A stretch of DNA of 64,000 nucleotides. Source: Alloscardovia venturai. GTDB taxonomy: Bacteria; Actinomycetota; Actinomycetes; Actinomycetales; Bifidobacteriaceae. The notes beneath the pieces were generated by a model. It made no database searches and was not told the origin of the DNA. It saw only the letters and a list, made by a program, of their open reading frames with translations. Position numbers and translations under genes: made by a program. Where the stretch lies: assembly GCF_042676605.1 (NCBI RefSeq), contig NZ_JBHTHQ010000021.1, forward strand, positions 744,001 through 808,000. Reading direction: 5' to 3'. Shown piece after piece: positions 34,802 to 44,600 of the stretch. Numbering within the stretch: the stretch's first letter is position 1; every line of letters begins with the position of its first letter.

Positions 34802-34837
34802 GCTGATTTACCTCCGTTGTAAGAAAGTAAATCAGCA
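34801..34837 (-). promoter_or_regulatory. Perfect 11-bp inverted repeat over the recombinase RBS/start
   Basis: TGCTGATTTAC (34801-34811) is the exact inverted copy of GTAAATCAGCA (34827-34837), with a 15-base spacer. In the mRNA the GGAGG Shine-Dalgarno lies at the loop/stem edge and the first base of the AUG is inside the stem. It can therefore act as a translational lid or as a recombinase-binding site. Confidence 0.6.
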
Positions 34838-34874
34838 TCTAACTAATTCAGTTCTACTGAGATTTGCACCTTCT

Positions 34875-35930
34875 TTACTCGAAGTACTCTTGCATCAACG
34901 AATCAAACAGCATCTGAGCTTCATCCAATGCTTTCTGTACCGCAACTTTTGATTTGTCGACTTGTTTAACAAAATCGGCGAATTGGTTTTGGAGAGAAAG
35001 CGGCGGGATAGGTATCTTTATATTCAATAAGTCAGATTTAGTAAGACTCGGGATAGTAACCGTCTTATTCAAACTTTCAAAGTTATACATTTCACAAAAA
35101 ATGTATAAATAATTTACATCAAGAACTTCACTATGAGGCTCTAACCCGAAAGCAGTATCAACATTCCAATATCTCTCATGCATTAACATCGGCTTATTTA
35201 TATTGCCCTTTCTACCGATAACCACTGACTCTGCTTCAGTAATATATTCAATTCCTCTTCCTATAACGCCCCCACTTCCGCAGATAGCATATTCACCATT
35301 GGGCTGCTCAATTTTTTTCTGATTTCTACCATTCTTTATCAGCAGGACGTCACTCCACCGGTATTCTCTCCAACCATTTTCATTTGTGATTGGATCGCCG
35401 AACATTTCGACAAATCGGGCTTTAACGAGAGTATCAAGCTGAGTGAGCTGTTGCTGCCGCAGCTTTATCAACGTGCTTGCATAATTTAACACACCAGCTA
35501 TTCGATTCTGCGAATCAATATCTGTCAGACGAAATGGCAGAGAATCGAATACTGGTCTCGTCAAATGTCGCATAGTAGCACCATGAGCCGAAACGCCTGC
35601 TTTATTCAGGATTGTTGCTACTTGGTATACAAAGAAATCTTTATTAATCTCTAGCTTATTAAAAATAACCTTAAAAATATGCTGGTTAAGGACTGATCGC
35701 TCTTTCTTCCATACATACACGCCCAAGCTCGCTGACCATGAGATTAAGACGTCTCCAGGATTAACTTCATATTTGGAATCGAAATCACCCTCATAATAGT
35801 TAATCTCACGAGATTTCCCCGTTAAATTTTGAATACGAATAATTTCAACACCATTGTCCGCCCAATCTTCTGGTTTAAACGCATATCCATTTATATATGT
35901 AGCAACATCCCCAAGTTTTACGCGTTCCAT
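34875..35930 (-). CDS. hsdS: Type I restriction specificity subunit HsdS (full-length, expressed position)
   Basis: This 351-aa protein has two recognition domains, a central spacer (QLTQLDTLVKARFVEMFGD) and a complete C-terminal helix (DKSKVAVQKALDEAQMLFDSLMQEYFE). It follows hsdM after a short gap, so it is the likely active specificity subunit. Start 35930 (MERVKLGDVATYING) matches the start of the second hsdS; the longer frame to 35951 is unlikely. Its recognition domains differ strongly from those of the downstream copy, as expected for exchangeable specificity. Confidence 0.93.
   Translation of the reverse strand: MERVKLGDVATYINGYAFKPEDWADNGVEIIRIQNLTGKSREINYYEGDFDSKYEVNPGDVLISWSASLGVYVWKKERSVLNQHIFKVIFNKLEINKDFFVYQVATILNKAGVSAHGATMRHLTRPVFDSLPFRLTDIDSQNRIAGVLNYASTLIKLRQQQLTQLDTLVKARFVEMFGDPITNENGWREYRWSDVLLIKNGRNQKKIEQPNGEYAICGSGGVIGRGIEYITEAESVVIGRKGNINKPMLMHERYWNVDTAFGLEPHSEVLDVNYLYIFCEMYNFESLNKTVTIPSLTKSDLLNIKIPIPPLSLQNQFADFVKQVDKSKVAVQKALDEAQMLFDSLMQEYFE
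35401..35438 (+). repeat. Central hsdS repeat, copy 2
   Basis: This is identical to 33301-33338, exactly 2100 bp away and in direct orientation. It encodes the spacer between the recognition domains. Confidence 0.9.
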
Positions 35931-35954
35931 TTTTATCCCCACAAATCTCAATTT
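35924..35954 (+). repeat. hsdS start-region repeat, copy 2
   Basis: This is the partner of 33791-33820. It spans the hsdS start codon, its leader and the hsdM stop codon. Confidence 0.85.
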
Positions 35955-37458
35955 ACAAGTTCAATAGTTTCTCTAGCTCATCCATGTTTTGGTTAATTTC
36001 TTTTTCCAGACCACGAATGTTTGCCATGATTTCTTCTGTTGGTGGATATTCCACTGGCGCGTATTCAATCTTCTTGTACTTGTTGATGCTCAAGTCGTAG
36101 TCGTTATCAGCAATTTCTTGCTTTGGCACGAAGAAGGATTGATCAGTGCGGTCGCGGTCTTTTTCTCCATCGAGATTGTGGAAACGCTCAATGATGTCAG
36201 GAATATCGTTATCCTTCACAGTTGTTCGCTTATCATCTAAGCTAAAGCCATCCGCTTTCATGTCATAGAACCAGACATTGTCTGTTCCACCATGACCAGT
36301 CTTAGTGAAGATGAGAATCGCTGTGGATACCCCAGCATAAGGCTTGAAGACCCCTGAAGGCATGGAAATCACGGCTTCAAGACGATTATCCTCAACAATT
36401 GCCTTACGAATACTTTTGTGCGCTTTAGAAGATCCAAAAAGAACGCCATCAGGAACAATGCAAGCGCAACGTCCACCTACTCGAAGCATACGTTGGAAAA
36501 GCGCGAGGAAGAGCAATTCGGTTTTCTTCGTTTTGCATACCTTCAAGAGATCTTCGGAGACGGAATCATAGTCAAGACTTCCCTTGAAAGGTGGATTTGC
36601 AAGGATGAGTGAATACTTTTCCTTGTCAGGGTTCTGATCGGACAGACTATCACGGTATTCAATAATTGGATTCTCTACACCATGGGTCATCATGTTCATG
36701 GCACCAATACGCAACATAGTGCGGTCCATATCAAATCCATGGAACATATGATTCATGTAGTGATCTTTATTCTGCTTATTAAAGAACACTTCTTCTTTAC
36801 GATTTTCCTTGAGATAATTGCTTGCAGCCACAAGGAAGCCAGATGTTCCGCATGCAGGATCACAAATTATCTCATCTGCCTTTGGCTCCATAAGATCCAC
36901 CATCATACGAATAATATGGCGCGGAGTTCTAAACTGACCATTTACGCCAGCCGTAGATAGCTTGGATAGCAGATATTCATAAATATCACCACGAGTATCG
37001 GTTTCTTTAATCTGCGACATCTGTTCGTAAATGCCGTCCATAGATGTGACAATCTTCTCAAGCAAAAGAGGCGTTGGAATCTTGAAAATTGCATCTCCCA
37101 TATATTTGGAATATGCACTTTCCTTATCACCATGCAGATTCTTCATAAATGGGAATACCCAATCCTGCATAGTGCTATACATACGCTCTGCAGGAAAGTC
37201 ATGGAAAGTGCTCCACTTCAGCTGATTACCATCGATTGAGCGATCTCCAATTTGAACTTCATGCGCAAAAACACTCTCATGAGGGAGCCCCAACATCGCA
37301 GCTTCCTTTGCATGAACATTATCTGCATCATCCAAGTCATGGATAAACATGAGATAAGTCATCTGTTCTACTACTTCAAGTGGATTCGTAAGTCCACCTG
37401 TCCAGAAGATTTCCCACAAGCTATCAATTTTGCTTTTCAGTTCACCTGTAATCATCAT
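35953..37458 (-). CDS. hsdM: Type I restriction-modification DNA methyltransferase subunit (HsdM)
   Basis: This 501-aa N6-adenine methyltransferase has the SAM-binding segment DEIICDPACGTSGFLVAASNYL and the catalytic motif LILANPPF. The N-terminal HsdM helical domain starts with LKSKIDSLWEIFWTGG. The C-terminal helices (EEIMANIRGLEKEINQNMDELEKLL) mediate contact with HsdS. Its ATG directly abuts the TAA of the fic gene, so the two are translationally coupled. Confidence 0.96.
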   Translation of the reverse strand: MMITGELKSKIDSLWEIFWTGGLTNPLEVVEQMTYLMFIHDLDDADNVHAKEAAMLGLPHESVFAHEVQIGDRSIDGNQLKWSTFHDFPAERMYSTMQDWVFPFMKNLHGDKESAYSKYMGDAIFKIPTPLLLEKIVTSMDGIYEQMSQIKETDTRGDIYEYLLSKLSTAGVNGQFRTPRHIIRMMVDLMEPKADEIICDPACGTSGFLVAASNYLKENRKEEVFFNKQNKDHYMNHMFHGFDMDRTMLRIGAMNMMTHGVENPIIEYRDSLSDQNPDKEKYSLILANPPFKGSLDYDSVSEDLLKVCKTKKTELLFLALFQRMLRVGGRCACIVPDGVLFGSSKAHKSIRKAIVEDNRLEAVISMPSGVFKPYAGVSTAILIFTKTGHGGTDNVWFYDMKADGFSLDDKRTTVKDNDIPDIIERFHNLDGEKDRDRTDQSFFVPKQEIADNDYDLSINKYKKIEYAPVEYPPTEEIMANIRGLEKEINQNMDELEKLLNL

Positions 37459-38514
37459 TTACTCTCTTTCATTCCAGGTGTAGGAGGTATATCTTCCTCC
37501 ACCAATTTTGATAATTTCATTACGGTCGAGCATGTGTTTCACTGCTCTTTGAACAGTTATCTTGCTAATATCAGGACACTCCCGCATTATTTCAGCAATT
37601 GTTATTTTGCCTAGATGAGCTTTGATAATTCCCCTCACCCGATCAGGCTTAGTGACTTCCCGATCAGCAATGAGCTCTACGCGTTCAGAAAAATCTCTGT
37701 ATGCAGCAACAATGATGCCGAGCATGAAACTGACGAACGGTTCATAATTATTTTTTCCCTCATGCCATCCCATGGAGGAATCATAGAGAACTTCATAGTA
37801 AGTTTCCTTATTGTCAGCAATCAGTTTTTCTATACTGACATATTTACCTACGAAATATCCCGAACGATATAGCAATAGCAACGTAAGAATTCGGCTCATT
37901 CGCCCATTACCATCGTTGAATGGATGAATGCACAGAAAGTCTAAAATAAACATTGGAATGAGTATCAATGAGTCGAGCTCACCCTGAGCTGCGGTTTCAT
38001 TGTATGACTCACATAATTGTCGAACATAATCTGGTGTCTCCCAAGCATGGACTGGTTCAAAACGAACTCTGCGAGAACCATCAGAGGATGTTTCGGCAAT
38101 CACATTATCTGAGTCTTTAAAGTTGCCTCCGATAGACTTTCCAGAGTATCGATACAAATCTCGATGAAGCTGCAAAATACTCCCCGATTTCACTGGGATA
38201 TATTCGTAGCTTTCATGAATCGTTGTTAGAACATCCCTATATCCCGCGATTTCCTTTTCACTCCGGTTTTTAGGCATGGTTTTATCACGTACAAGTTTTG
38301 CCAAGCGATCTTCTGTAGTAACAATTCCCTCAATGCGATTCGATGCTTCCGTACTCTGAATTTTGGCTACTTCAAGTAAACTAGATAACTCATCATCTCC
38401 AACACCCTCGAGGAGAGCATGCCGACCTCTAAACTCATGAAGTTTTCCTAAGAGCGACACAATTTCAGGCGTTAACAACTTTGAGTATTCAGCTTGATAA
38501 TCAAAGACTCGCAC
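37459..38514 (-). CDS. Fic-family protein (AMPylator) in the restriction operon
   Basis: This 351-aa protein has the Fic catalytic loop HPFNDGNGRMSRIL and an N-terminal inhibitory-type helix motif SNRIEG (S-x-x-x-E-G), so it belongs to the self-inhibited class. A C-terminal winged-helix-like region (about 285-345, GIIKAHLGKITIAEIMRECPDISKITVQRAVKHML) suggests DNA binding. GTG 38514 with GGAGGAG upstream is chosen as start. It is the first gene of the hsdM-hsdS-recombinase-hsdS-hsdR cluster. The target protein is unknown; the DNA-binding tail makes autoregulation of the operon plausible. Confidence 0.92.
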   Translation of the reverse strand: MRVFDYQAEYSKLLTPEIVSLLGKLHEFRGRHALLEGVGDDELSSLLEVAKIQSTEASNRIEGIVTTEDRLAKLVRDKTMPKNRSEKEIAGYRDVLTTIHESYEYIPVKSGSILQLHRDLYRYSGKSIGGNFKDSDNVIAETSSDGSRRVRFEPVHAWETPDYVRQLCESYNETAAQGELDSLILIPMFILDFLCIHPFNDGNGRMSRILTLLLLYRSGYFVGKYVSIEKLIADNKETYYEVLYDSSMGWHEGKNNYEPFVSFMLGIIVAAYRDFSERVELIADREVTKPDRVRGIIKAHLGKITIAEIMRECPDISKITVQRAVKHMLDRNEIIKIGGGRYTSYTWNERE

Positions 38515-38588
38515 ATCTCCTCCTTTTCACTTCATTCGTTATGCAACAGCTTCTTAACACATTTCAATATAGTCATTATTGACTAATT

Positions 38589-38648
38589 TGATGTAGTTAA
38601 AGTATAACACATTTTAATTACATCATTTTCTCTAATTTTGATGTAATT
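38589..38648 (-). promoter_or_regulatory. Inverted and repeated operator-like motif upstream of the fic-hsd operon
   Basis: AATTACATCA (38616-38625) and TGATGTAATT (38639-38648) form a perfect 10-bp inverted repeat. A third copy, TGATGTAGTT, lies at 38589-38598. They are 75-135 bp upstream of the fic start in a 294-bp gap with ettA. This is a plausible operator for the winged-helix tail of Fic or another regulator. Confidence 0.5.
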
Positions 38649-38808
38649 GAAAGGGAAAATGATGCTTTTGAGAAAGCTTTACCGATTCCTAGAAGACACT
38701 ATGACCTGTCTTTCTTTTATGAGAAAATCGTGAGTAATGTGTGCTCTCAAGAAAGCGCGTAATTTCACCGCTTTTCAGCACTCCACGATGATTAACGAAT
38801 AGGACATA

Positions 38809-40488
38809 ATGGCAGAGTTTATTTATCAGATGAACAACGCGCGCAAGGCGTTTGGCGATCGTGTGATTCTTGATAACGTCACTTTGAGCTTCATCCCTGG
38901 CGCAAAGATTGGCGTTGTAGGCCCTAACGGCATGGGTAAGTCCACCTTGCTCAAGATTATGGCAGGCACCGAAACCTTATCGAACGGCGAAGCAGGTCTC
39001 ACTCCCGGCTATACCGTAGGCATTCTGCAGCAGGAGCCGCCTCTCGATGAAGACAAGACAGTTATCGAGAATGTGCGTGAAGCGTACGGCGACCTCTACG
39101 CAAAGATTAAGCGCTTCAATGAAATCGGTCTCGAAATGGCAGAGCCAGATGCTGATTTCGACACATTGATGGAAGAGATGGGCAAGCTCCAAGAGGAAAT
39201 TGATGCCAAGGATGCGTGGGATCTCGACAACCAAATTGAGCAAGCAATGGATGCTCTCCAGTGTCCCGACCCAGACTCTCCTGTAAGCGTTCTCTCCGGT
39301 GGCGAGCGTCGCCGTGTAGCGCTATGCAAGCTTCTCCTTGAAGCTCCAGATTTACTCCTGCTTGATGAGCCTACCAATCATTTGGATGCTGAATCCATCC
39401 TTTGGCTTGAACAGTTCTTGCACACCTACCCAGGTGCCGTACTCGCTGTAACCCACGATCGTTACTTCTTGAACAACGTAGCTGAGTGGATTTGCGAAGT
39501 AGACCGCGGTCAGCTCTTCCCATACAAGGGTAACTACACCACCTACTTGGAGAACAAGGCAAAGCGTCTTGAAGTTCAGGGGCAGAAGGATGCGAAACTC
39601 GCTAAGCGTCTCAAGAATGAGCTTGACTGGGTTCGTACTTCTCCAAAGGGTCGTCAAGCAAAGAACAAGGCGCGTCTCGAACGTTATGACCAGATGGAAG
39701 AAGAAGCACGTCGTTCTAAGAAGCTTGACTTCTCCGAGATTCAGATTCCAGCTGGTCCACGTTTGGGTTCCACTGTTTTGGAAGTCAACCATCTACACAA
39801 AGCATTTGGCGATCGCGTACTTATCGACGACTTGAGTTTTACTTTGCCTCGAAACGGCATTGTTGGCGTTATTGGTCCTAATGGCGTAGGTAAGTCCACG
39901 CTCTTCAAGACTATCGTCGGTCTTGAAGAGCCAACGTCTGGCGAAGTTAAGGTTGGTGAGACGGTTAAGATTTCTTATGTGGATCAGAATCGTGAGGGAT
40001 TGGATCCTAATAAGAACCTGTGGGAAGCCGTCTCTGGTGGGCTTGATTTTATTGAGGTCGGAGGCGTCGAAGTTCCTACTCGAGCTTATGTGGCGAGCTT
40101 CGGTTTCAAGGGTTCTGACCAGCAGAAGCTCACTGGTGTGCTTTCTGGTGGTGAGCGCAATCGTTTGAACTTGGCTTTGACTTTGAAGCAGGGTGGTAAC
40201 CTGCTCCTGCTTGATGAGCCTACAAATGATTTAGATGTGGAAACCTTGGAAAGCCTTGAGAATGCTTTGGAGGCGTTCCCTGGATGTGCAGTGGTTATAT
40301 CCCATGATCGTTGGTTCCTTGATCGCGTAGCAACTCACATTCTCGCGTGGGAAGGTGATGATGAGAATCCTGCAAACTGGTATTGGTTTGAAGGCAACTT
40401 CCAGGCATATCAGGAGAACAAGATTGCTCGTCTCGGTGAGGAAGCTTCAAAGCCTCACCGCATTCATCGCAAGCTCACACGCGCTTAA
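38809..40488 (+). CDS. ettA: Energy-dependent translational throttle protein EttA (ABC-F)
   Basis: This 559-aa protein has two ABC ATPase domains, each with Walker A (GPNGMGKST and GPNGVGKST), signature LSGGERRRV or LSGGERNRL and Walker B LLLLDEPTN. The linker with the arm and P-site tRNA-interaction motif lies between them. There are no membrane segments. EttA gates the first elongation step on the ribosome according to the ATP/ADP ratio. The length and full-length colinearity match the family. Confidence 0.96.
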   Translation: MAEFIYQMNNARKAFGDRVILDNVTLSFIPGAKIGVVGPNGMGKSTLLKIMAGTETLSNGEAGLTPGYTVGILQQEPPLDEDKTVIENVREAYGDLYAKIKRFNEIGLEMAEPDADFDTLMEEMGKLQEEIDAKDAWDLDNQIEQAMDALQCPDPDSPVSVLSGGERRRVALCKLLLEAPDLLLLDEPTNHLDAESILWLEQFLHTYPGAVLAVTHDRYFLNNVAEWICEVDRGQLFPYKGNYTTYLENKAKRLEVQGQKDAKLAKRLKNELDWVRTSPKGRQAKNKARLERYDQMEEEARRSKKLDFSEIQIPAGPRLGSTVLEVNHLHKAFGDRVLIDDLSFTLPRNGIVGVIGPNGVGKSTLFKTIVGLEEPTSGEVKVGETVKISYVDQNREGLDPNKNLWEAVSGGLDFIEVGGVEVPTRAYVASFGFKGSDQQKLTGVLSGGERNRLNLALTLKQGGNLLLLDEPTNDLDVETLESLENALEAFPGCAVVISHDRWFLDRVATHILAWEGDDENPANWYWFEGNFQAYQENKIARLGEEASKPHRIHRKLTRA

Positions 40489-40518
40489 AATTTTTGATAA
40501 CGTTTAGCGCGTATAAAC

Positions 40519-40554
40519 AAACTGCCTCGGAACACTAGGTTTCGAGGCAGTTTT
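40519..40554 (+). terminator. Rho-independent terminator after ettA
   Basis: AAACTGCCTCG pairs with CGAGGCAGTTT around a 13-base loop, with the T-run at 40551-40554 as the tail. It begins about 30 bp after the ettA stop. Confidence 0.85.
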
Positions 40555-40650
40555 ATGTAAACGCAACATTAAAACGAATAAGAATGTACACAGTCAATGT
40601 GAGCTCCCATTACTTCGCGACACGCCAGAAAAAATGATTCCGTTCTTCTT

Positions 40651-40681
40651 TTGACATTCCCCCAACGTCACACTTTAGATT
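40651..40681 (+). promoter_or_regulatory. Promoter with 19-bp spacer typical of MerR regulation
   Basis: A perfect -35 TTGACA (40651-40656) and a -10-like TAGATT (40676-40681) are separated by exactly 19 bp. MerR-family activators act on such over-long spacers. It lies about 70 bp upstream of the MerR/TipA-like gene, so autoregulation is likely. Confidence 0.55.
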
Positions 40682-40753
40682 ATTTACAGAAGGAGTAATC
40701 AATACTAGTCACGTTTACAAATTCTCTCGAAAACAAACGTTACGGAGCTTTAC

Positions 40754-41470
40754 ATGTACACGATTAAAGACATGAGTCAGCGTACTGGCCTGTCAGCCAA
40801 GACTTTTCGTTACTACGATAAAATTGGTCTGCTTAAGCCTACGGTAATTGGTATGAACGGTTACCGATATTATGATGATTCAGTTTTTGACCGTCTTCAT
40901 GCAATTCTTCTGTACCGCGAGTTGGAGTTCTCACTCACAGATATCAAAAGAATATTGGATGATCCTGGCTATGATCGTCGAACTGCGCTAAGTGATCAGA
41001 TTTCCGTATTGGAAAAGAAAATTGCACATTTCGAATCAGTTCTCAATCAGGCCAGGCATCTGCAGAAAGGCGAAGAAACCATGGAATTTGACGTGTATAG
41101 TCAAGAAGAAATAGAAGCGTTGCAAGAGGAAGCAAAAAATCGCTGGGGAAACACAAGTGTTTACCAAGATTTTGAGAGTAAGTCATCGCATCCATTTGGC
41201 TCTGTAACAAAAGAAATGATGGATTTGCTTGCCCAATTTGGTCAGCTTAAAGAGTCCTCTCCACAAGATGAAGCAGTACAAGTTTTAGTGCGGGCATATC
41301 AAAATTATATTTCCGAACATTTCTATCCGTGCTCATCTGAAGTTTTGGCTGGTTTAGGAAAAATGTATCTCGAAGATAACCGTTTCAGCCAGGTAATTGA
41401 TCAAGCTGGCGGCGAAGGAACTGCAAAGTTTGTCAGCGAAGCGATTCACGAGTATTGCAGGCATAACTAG
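40754..41470 (+). CDS. MerR-family regulator with TipAS-type antibiotic-recognition domain
   Basis: This 238-aa protein has an N-terminal MerR winged helix (MSQRTGLSAKTFRYYDKIGLLKPTVIGMNGYRYYDD) and a coiled-coil dimerisation helix at about 75-110. Its C-terminal domain (about 120-235) resembles TipAS (YISEHFYPCSSEVLAGLGKMYLEDNRF...GTAKFVSEAIHEYC). TipAS domains bind thiopeptides or other antibiotics and trigger activation. ACGGAG precedes the start. No adjacent efflux gene is seen, so the regulon is unclear. Confidence 0.92.
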   Translation: MYTIKDMSQRTGLSAKTFRYYDKIGLLKPTVIGMNGYRYYDDSVFDRLHAILLYRELEFSLTDIKRILDDPGYDRRTALSDQISVLEKKIAHFESVLNQARHLQKGEETMEFDVYSQEEIEALQEEAKNRWGNTSVYQDFESKSSHPFGSVTKEMMDLLAQFGQLKESSPQDEAVQVLVRAYQNYISEHFYPCSSEVLAGLGKMYLEDNRFSQVIDQAGGEGTAKFVSEAIHEYCRHN

Positions 41471-41592
41471 TCTGTTGCAAAAACGGATAGGATATTAGGC
41501 ACATCCATCCATATGGTCTGATGCCCTCTCTATCTCTCTCGTCTGCTTACTTTGCGCGAAATATAACATAAAAACGCAACGCAAAATGCAGT

Positions 41593-41627
41593 AGTGGGCC
41601 TCACATCGCGATGATGTGAGACCCACT
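41593..41627. terminator. Terminator hairpin between merR and the first GH3 gene
   Basis: AGTGGG-CTCACATC pairs with GATGTGAG-CCCACT (41593-41627) with one internal mismatch. It lies between two convergent genes. The T-tail is weak. Confidence 0.65.
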
Positions 41628-41651
41628 GTATAAATGCATCCTAAGTACAAA

Positions 41652-44600
41652 TCAGGCTTTCTTTACAGCACCCGCAGCAGCTGCCTTCTTCGCCGCAGCA
41701 CCCGCAGCTTTTCTCAAAGCACGACGCTCTTGGCGCTTTGCCTTCTTTGCTGCCTTACGCACATTGACACGGTCAACAGTCTTTGGCAGATGACGCCACA
41801 CGCTAAAGAACAGCAACAGCAACACGAGAGCATAGAGCACGACACGCAGTGTAGTAGCAATCGTGAGTAAGCCATTGCTGCTCTTGAACTTACTACCTGG
41901 CATTGCTCCGTTCATGGCACGCGAGTTTGCCACAGTATACAGGTAACGGTGAGCCGCAGCACGCGCGTATGGATACACGTTCGGATCAGCTACATTCAAT
42001 GTTTCGCCTGTTGGCTCCTTCGCATTGAGCAGCTTAATATCAGCACCCGCCTGAATCATCTGCTTAGCACTCATGAACACGCCGGTGTTAGCATTATCCG
42101 TAATAATTGCACCGTTGAAGCCCCACTCACCGCGAGCAATGCCGGATATGAGATTATAGTTTCCACCCGTCCATGTTGCACCAGCACGGTTGAACGATGT
42201 CATGATGCCGCGAGTTGCGCGCATGGTGGTGACTGCTTGGGAATAGCTACCATCATCGTTCTTCTTGAGATACTTGATCTTATTTGTTAGCTTGAGGTTA
42301 TCCTCAAATGGCTTCAAATAAATCTCGCGTGCCGATTGCTCGTTAAGCCATGTCGCAAGGGACATTTGACCGTTACGGTCGCCACGGTGATCTTCCTGAT
42401 CGTTAAACGCAAAGTGCTTCACGTAGGTGTAAATACCATTATCAGTTAGCACCTGAATTTCCGGCTGAGACATCAACGATGTCAGCACTGCATCTTCTGA
42501 GTAATATTCACCATTACGGCCAGAGAATGGCGTACGGTGAATATTCATCGAAGGTGCATACATGCCAGCAACCTTGCCCAGCAATGCCTCATCAGATCGA
42601 AGCTGGCCGAATTCTTTAGCAAGCTCAGTGTTATAGGTTTGTGCGAGCACCATAATGTTTGGATATCCGAAACTGATTGCTCCATAAACCCAAGAACTTG
42701 CAGAATCTGCCTCATAGTTGAATGGAGAGTTGATAGACTCAATTGGCGATACACCGTAGCCAGAGTTGCCGATAAGTTCCTTATATTCAGCTTCGGTAAG
42801 CTGATCAAGCAAAGCATCCCATGCCTTATCATTGAAAGAAAGGCCACGCATTTCAATCAAGGTCTTGCCGTTCTTCTTACCGAAAACTGGTGTAGCAGAC
42901 TTGATATTCGTATTTCCAGAAGCATGATCCTTAAGCTTTGTGAGCAAAGAATCAGATGCCTTCTTAGAATACGTGTAAGACTTCCCATCCTTACCATTGA
43001 TTTCATTACCCCACGTAGAAATCTTGGTCGATGCCTTACCATCATGAGTTGGGAATGTTCCCATCCAATCATTACGGGTTAGGTAAGTTACATCACCGCG
43101 AGCAGAATCGAGCTGATTCGTAATCTTTGTACCAGTGACGCCGTCCTTCGCATAGGTGGTTGTATCTGTCGTCGTATTGGATGGAGTGTAAACCTGCACA
43201 GCAGATGCGTCGCCCGCAGAAGTCATACCGTCAGCAATCGTCTTACCCGCACGTGCGAGGAAGTTATTCGTTGCATCGTGAGCATTGGCTGCGTCAGTGA
43301 AGAGGTAATCTCCAGCATCCAGAATGTAAGTCTTTGCGCCGTTTGCATCATATGCCTTGAGCAAATCCTTCTTAATAGTTACCTTGACTGTCTGAGACTG
43401 ACCAGGTTTGAGCTCGTTTGTCTTTGCAAAACCGACGAGCTGTGATGCAGCTTTTTCTACACCATTCGTCTTGTCATAATCTGTGTATGGAGACTGCATA
43501 TAAATCTGAACAGTGTCTTTACCAGTCACCTTACCTGTATTCGTTACGGCTGTAGTTGCTTCGAGCGTCTTGTCATCTACTGAGCGCACAGTAAAACCGC
43601 TATGCGCGAAAGTGGTGTATGACAATCCATAACCAAATGGATACACAACCTGATTTGCATAGGTGTAGTCACCTGGATTGCCCTGGTTCATCACCTTATC
43701 AAAGTAACGAGTTTCGTAGTAGCGGTACCCGACGTAGATGCCCTCTTTGTAAGAGACATAATTATAGTTTGTGAATTTGCCTTTTGCATCGGTGTATTCA
43801 AAATCACCAAAATTCTGTGCCGCTGGGGATTGCAATGCATCAGCCTCGAACGTATCTACAGTTCTACCGGATGGGTTAATTTCACCGTTAAATACCTTGC
43901 CGACACCATCATTAAAGCTCTCCGCAAGAACAACTGCTTTGATATGCGGGAACTGCTTTACCCAGTCGAGTTGCAATGCAGCGTTCGAATTTACAAGAAC
44001 CGTAACAGACTCAAAATTATCGTTAAGGTACTTCAAAAGTTTAAGTTCTGTTGAATCTGGTTCGAGATAAGATTTCTTCTTATCCGCTTCACTCTTCGCA
44101 TGGTTATACATAGAACGCGGCATGTCACGGCCTTCACCTGCTACGCGAGACCATACAAAAATAGGAGTTGTTCCCTTTGCAGAGTCAAGCACACCATCCG
44201 CAGATTCAAGTTTGCTCAGCGGCATCTCGTTGATGGCGAAGTCTTCTCCATCACCAAAATTCACTGATCCAGCACTGAGCCCATACTTTTTCGCGTCATC
44301 GGAATTATAGAAGTCCCAAATTTTCGCATTGACCTTAAATCCTGCGCGAGTGAAAATATCTTTAAGTGTGTTTGCGCTGCTCCCCCCAGCAAGAGCGGCC
44401 ATAGGACTTCCCGCTGCTTGGCGGCCAGAAGAATTAACTGAGAAGAAGCTAACCTTTGACCCTTTTGCTAGCGGCAAGGCGTTATCATCATTCTTCAGCA
44501 GAACCGTACCCTCGCCGGTAATGCGGTTTGCAAGATCAACTTCTGCTGCCTTAATAGACTGCTCTGTATGCTTGGCCTTGTAATAGTTCAGATCTAGACC

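Noticed and set aside
43771..44070. Long antisense frames inside the GH3, ftsH and other genes.
   Set aside because: They lie opposite strongly conserved coding regions, have no RBS and show biased shadow composition.
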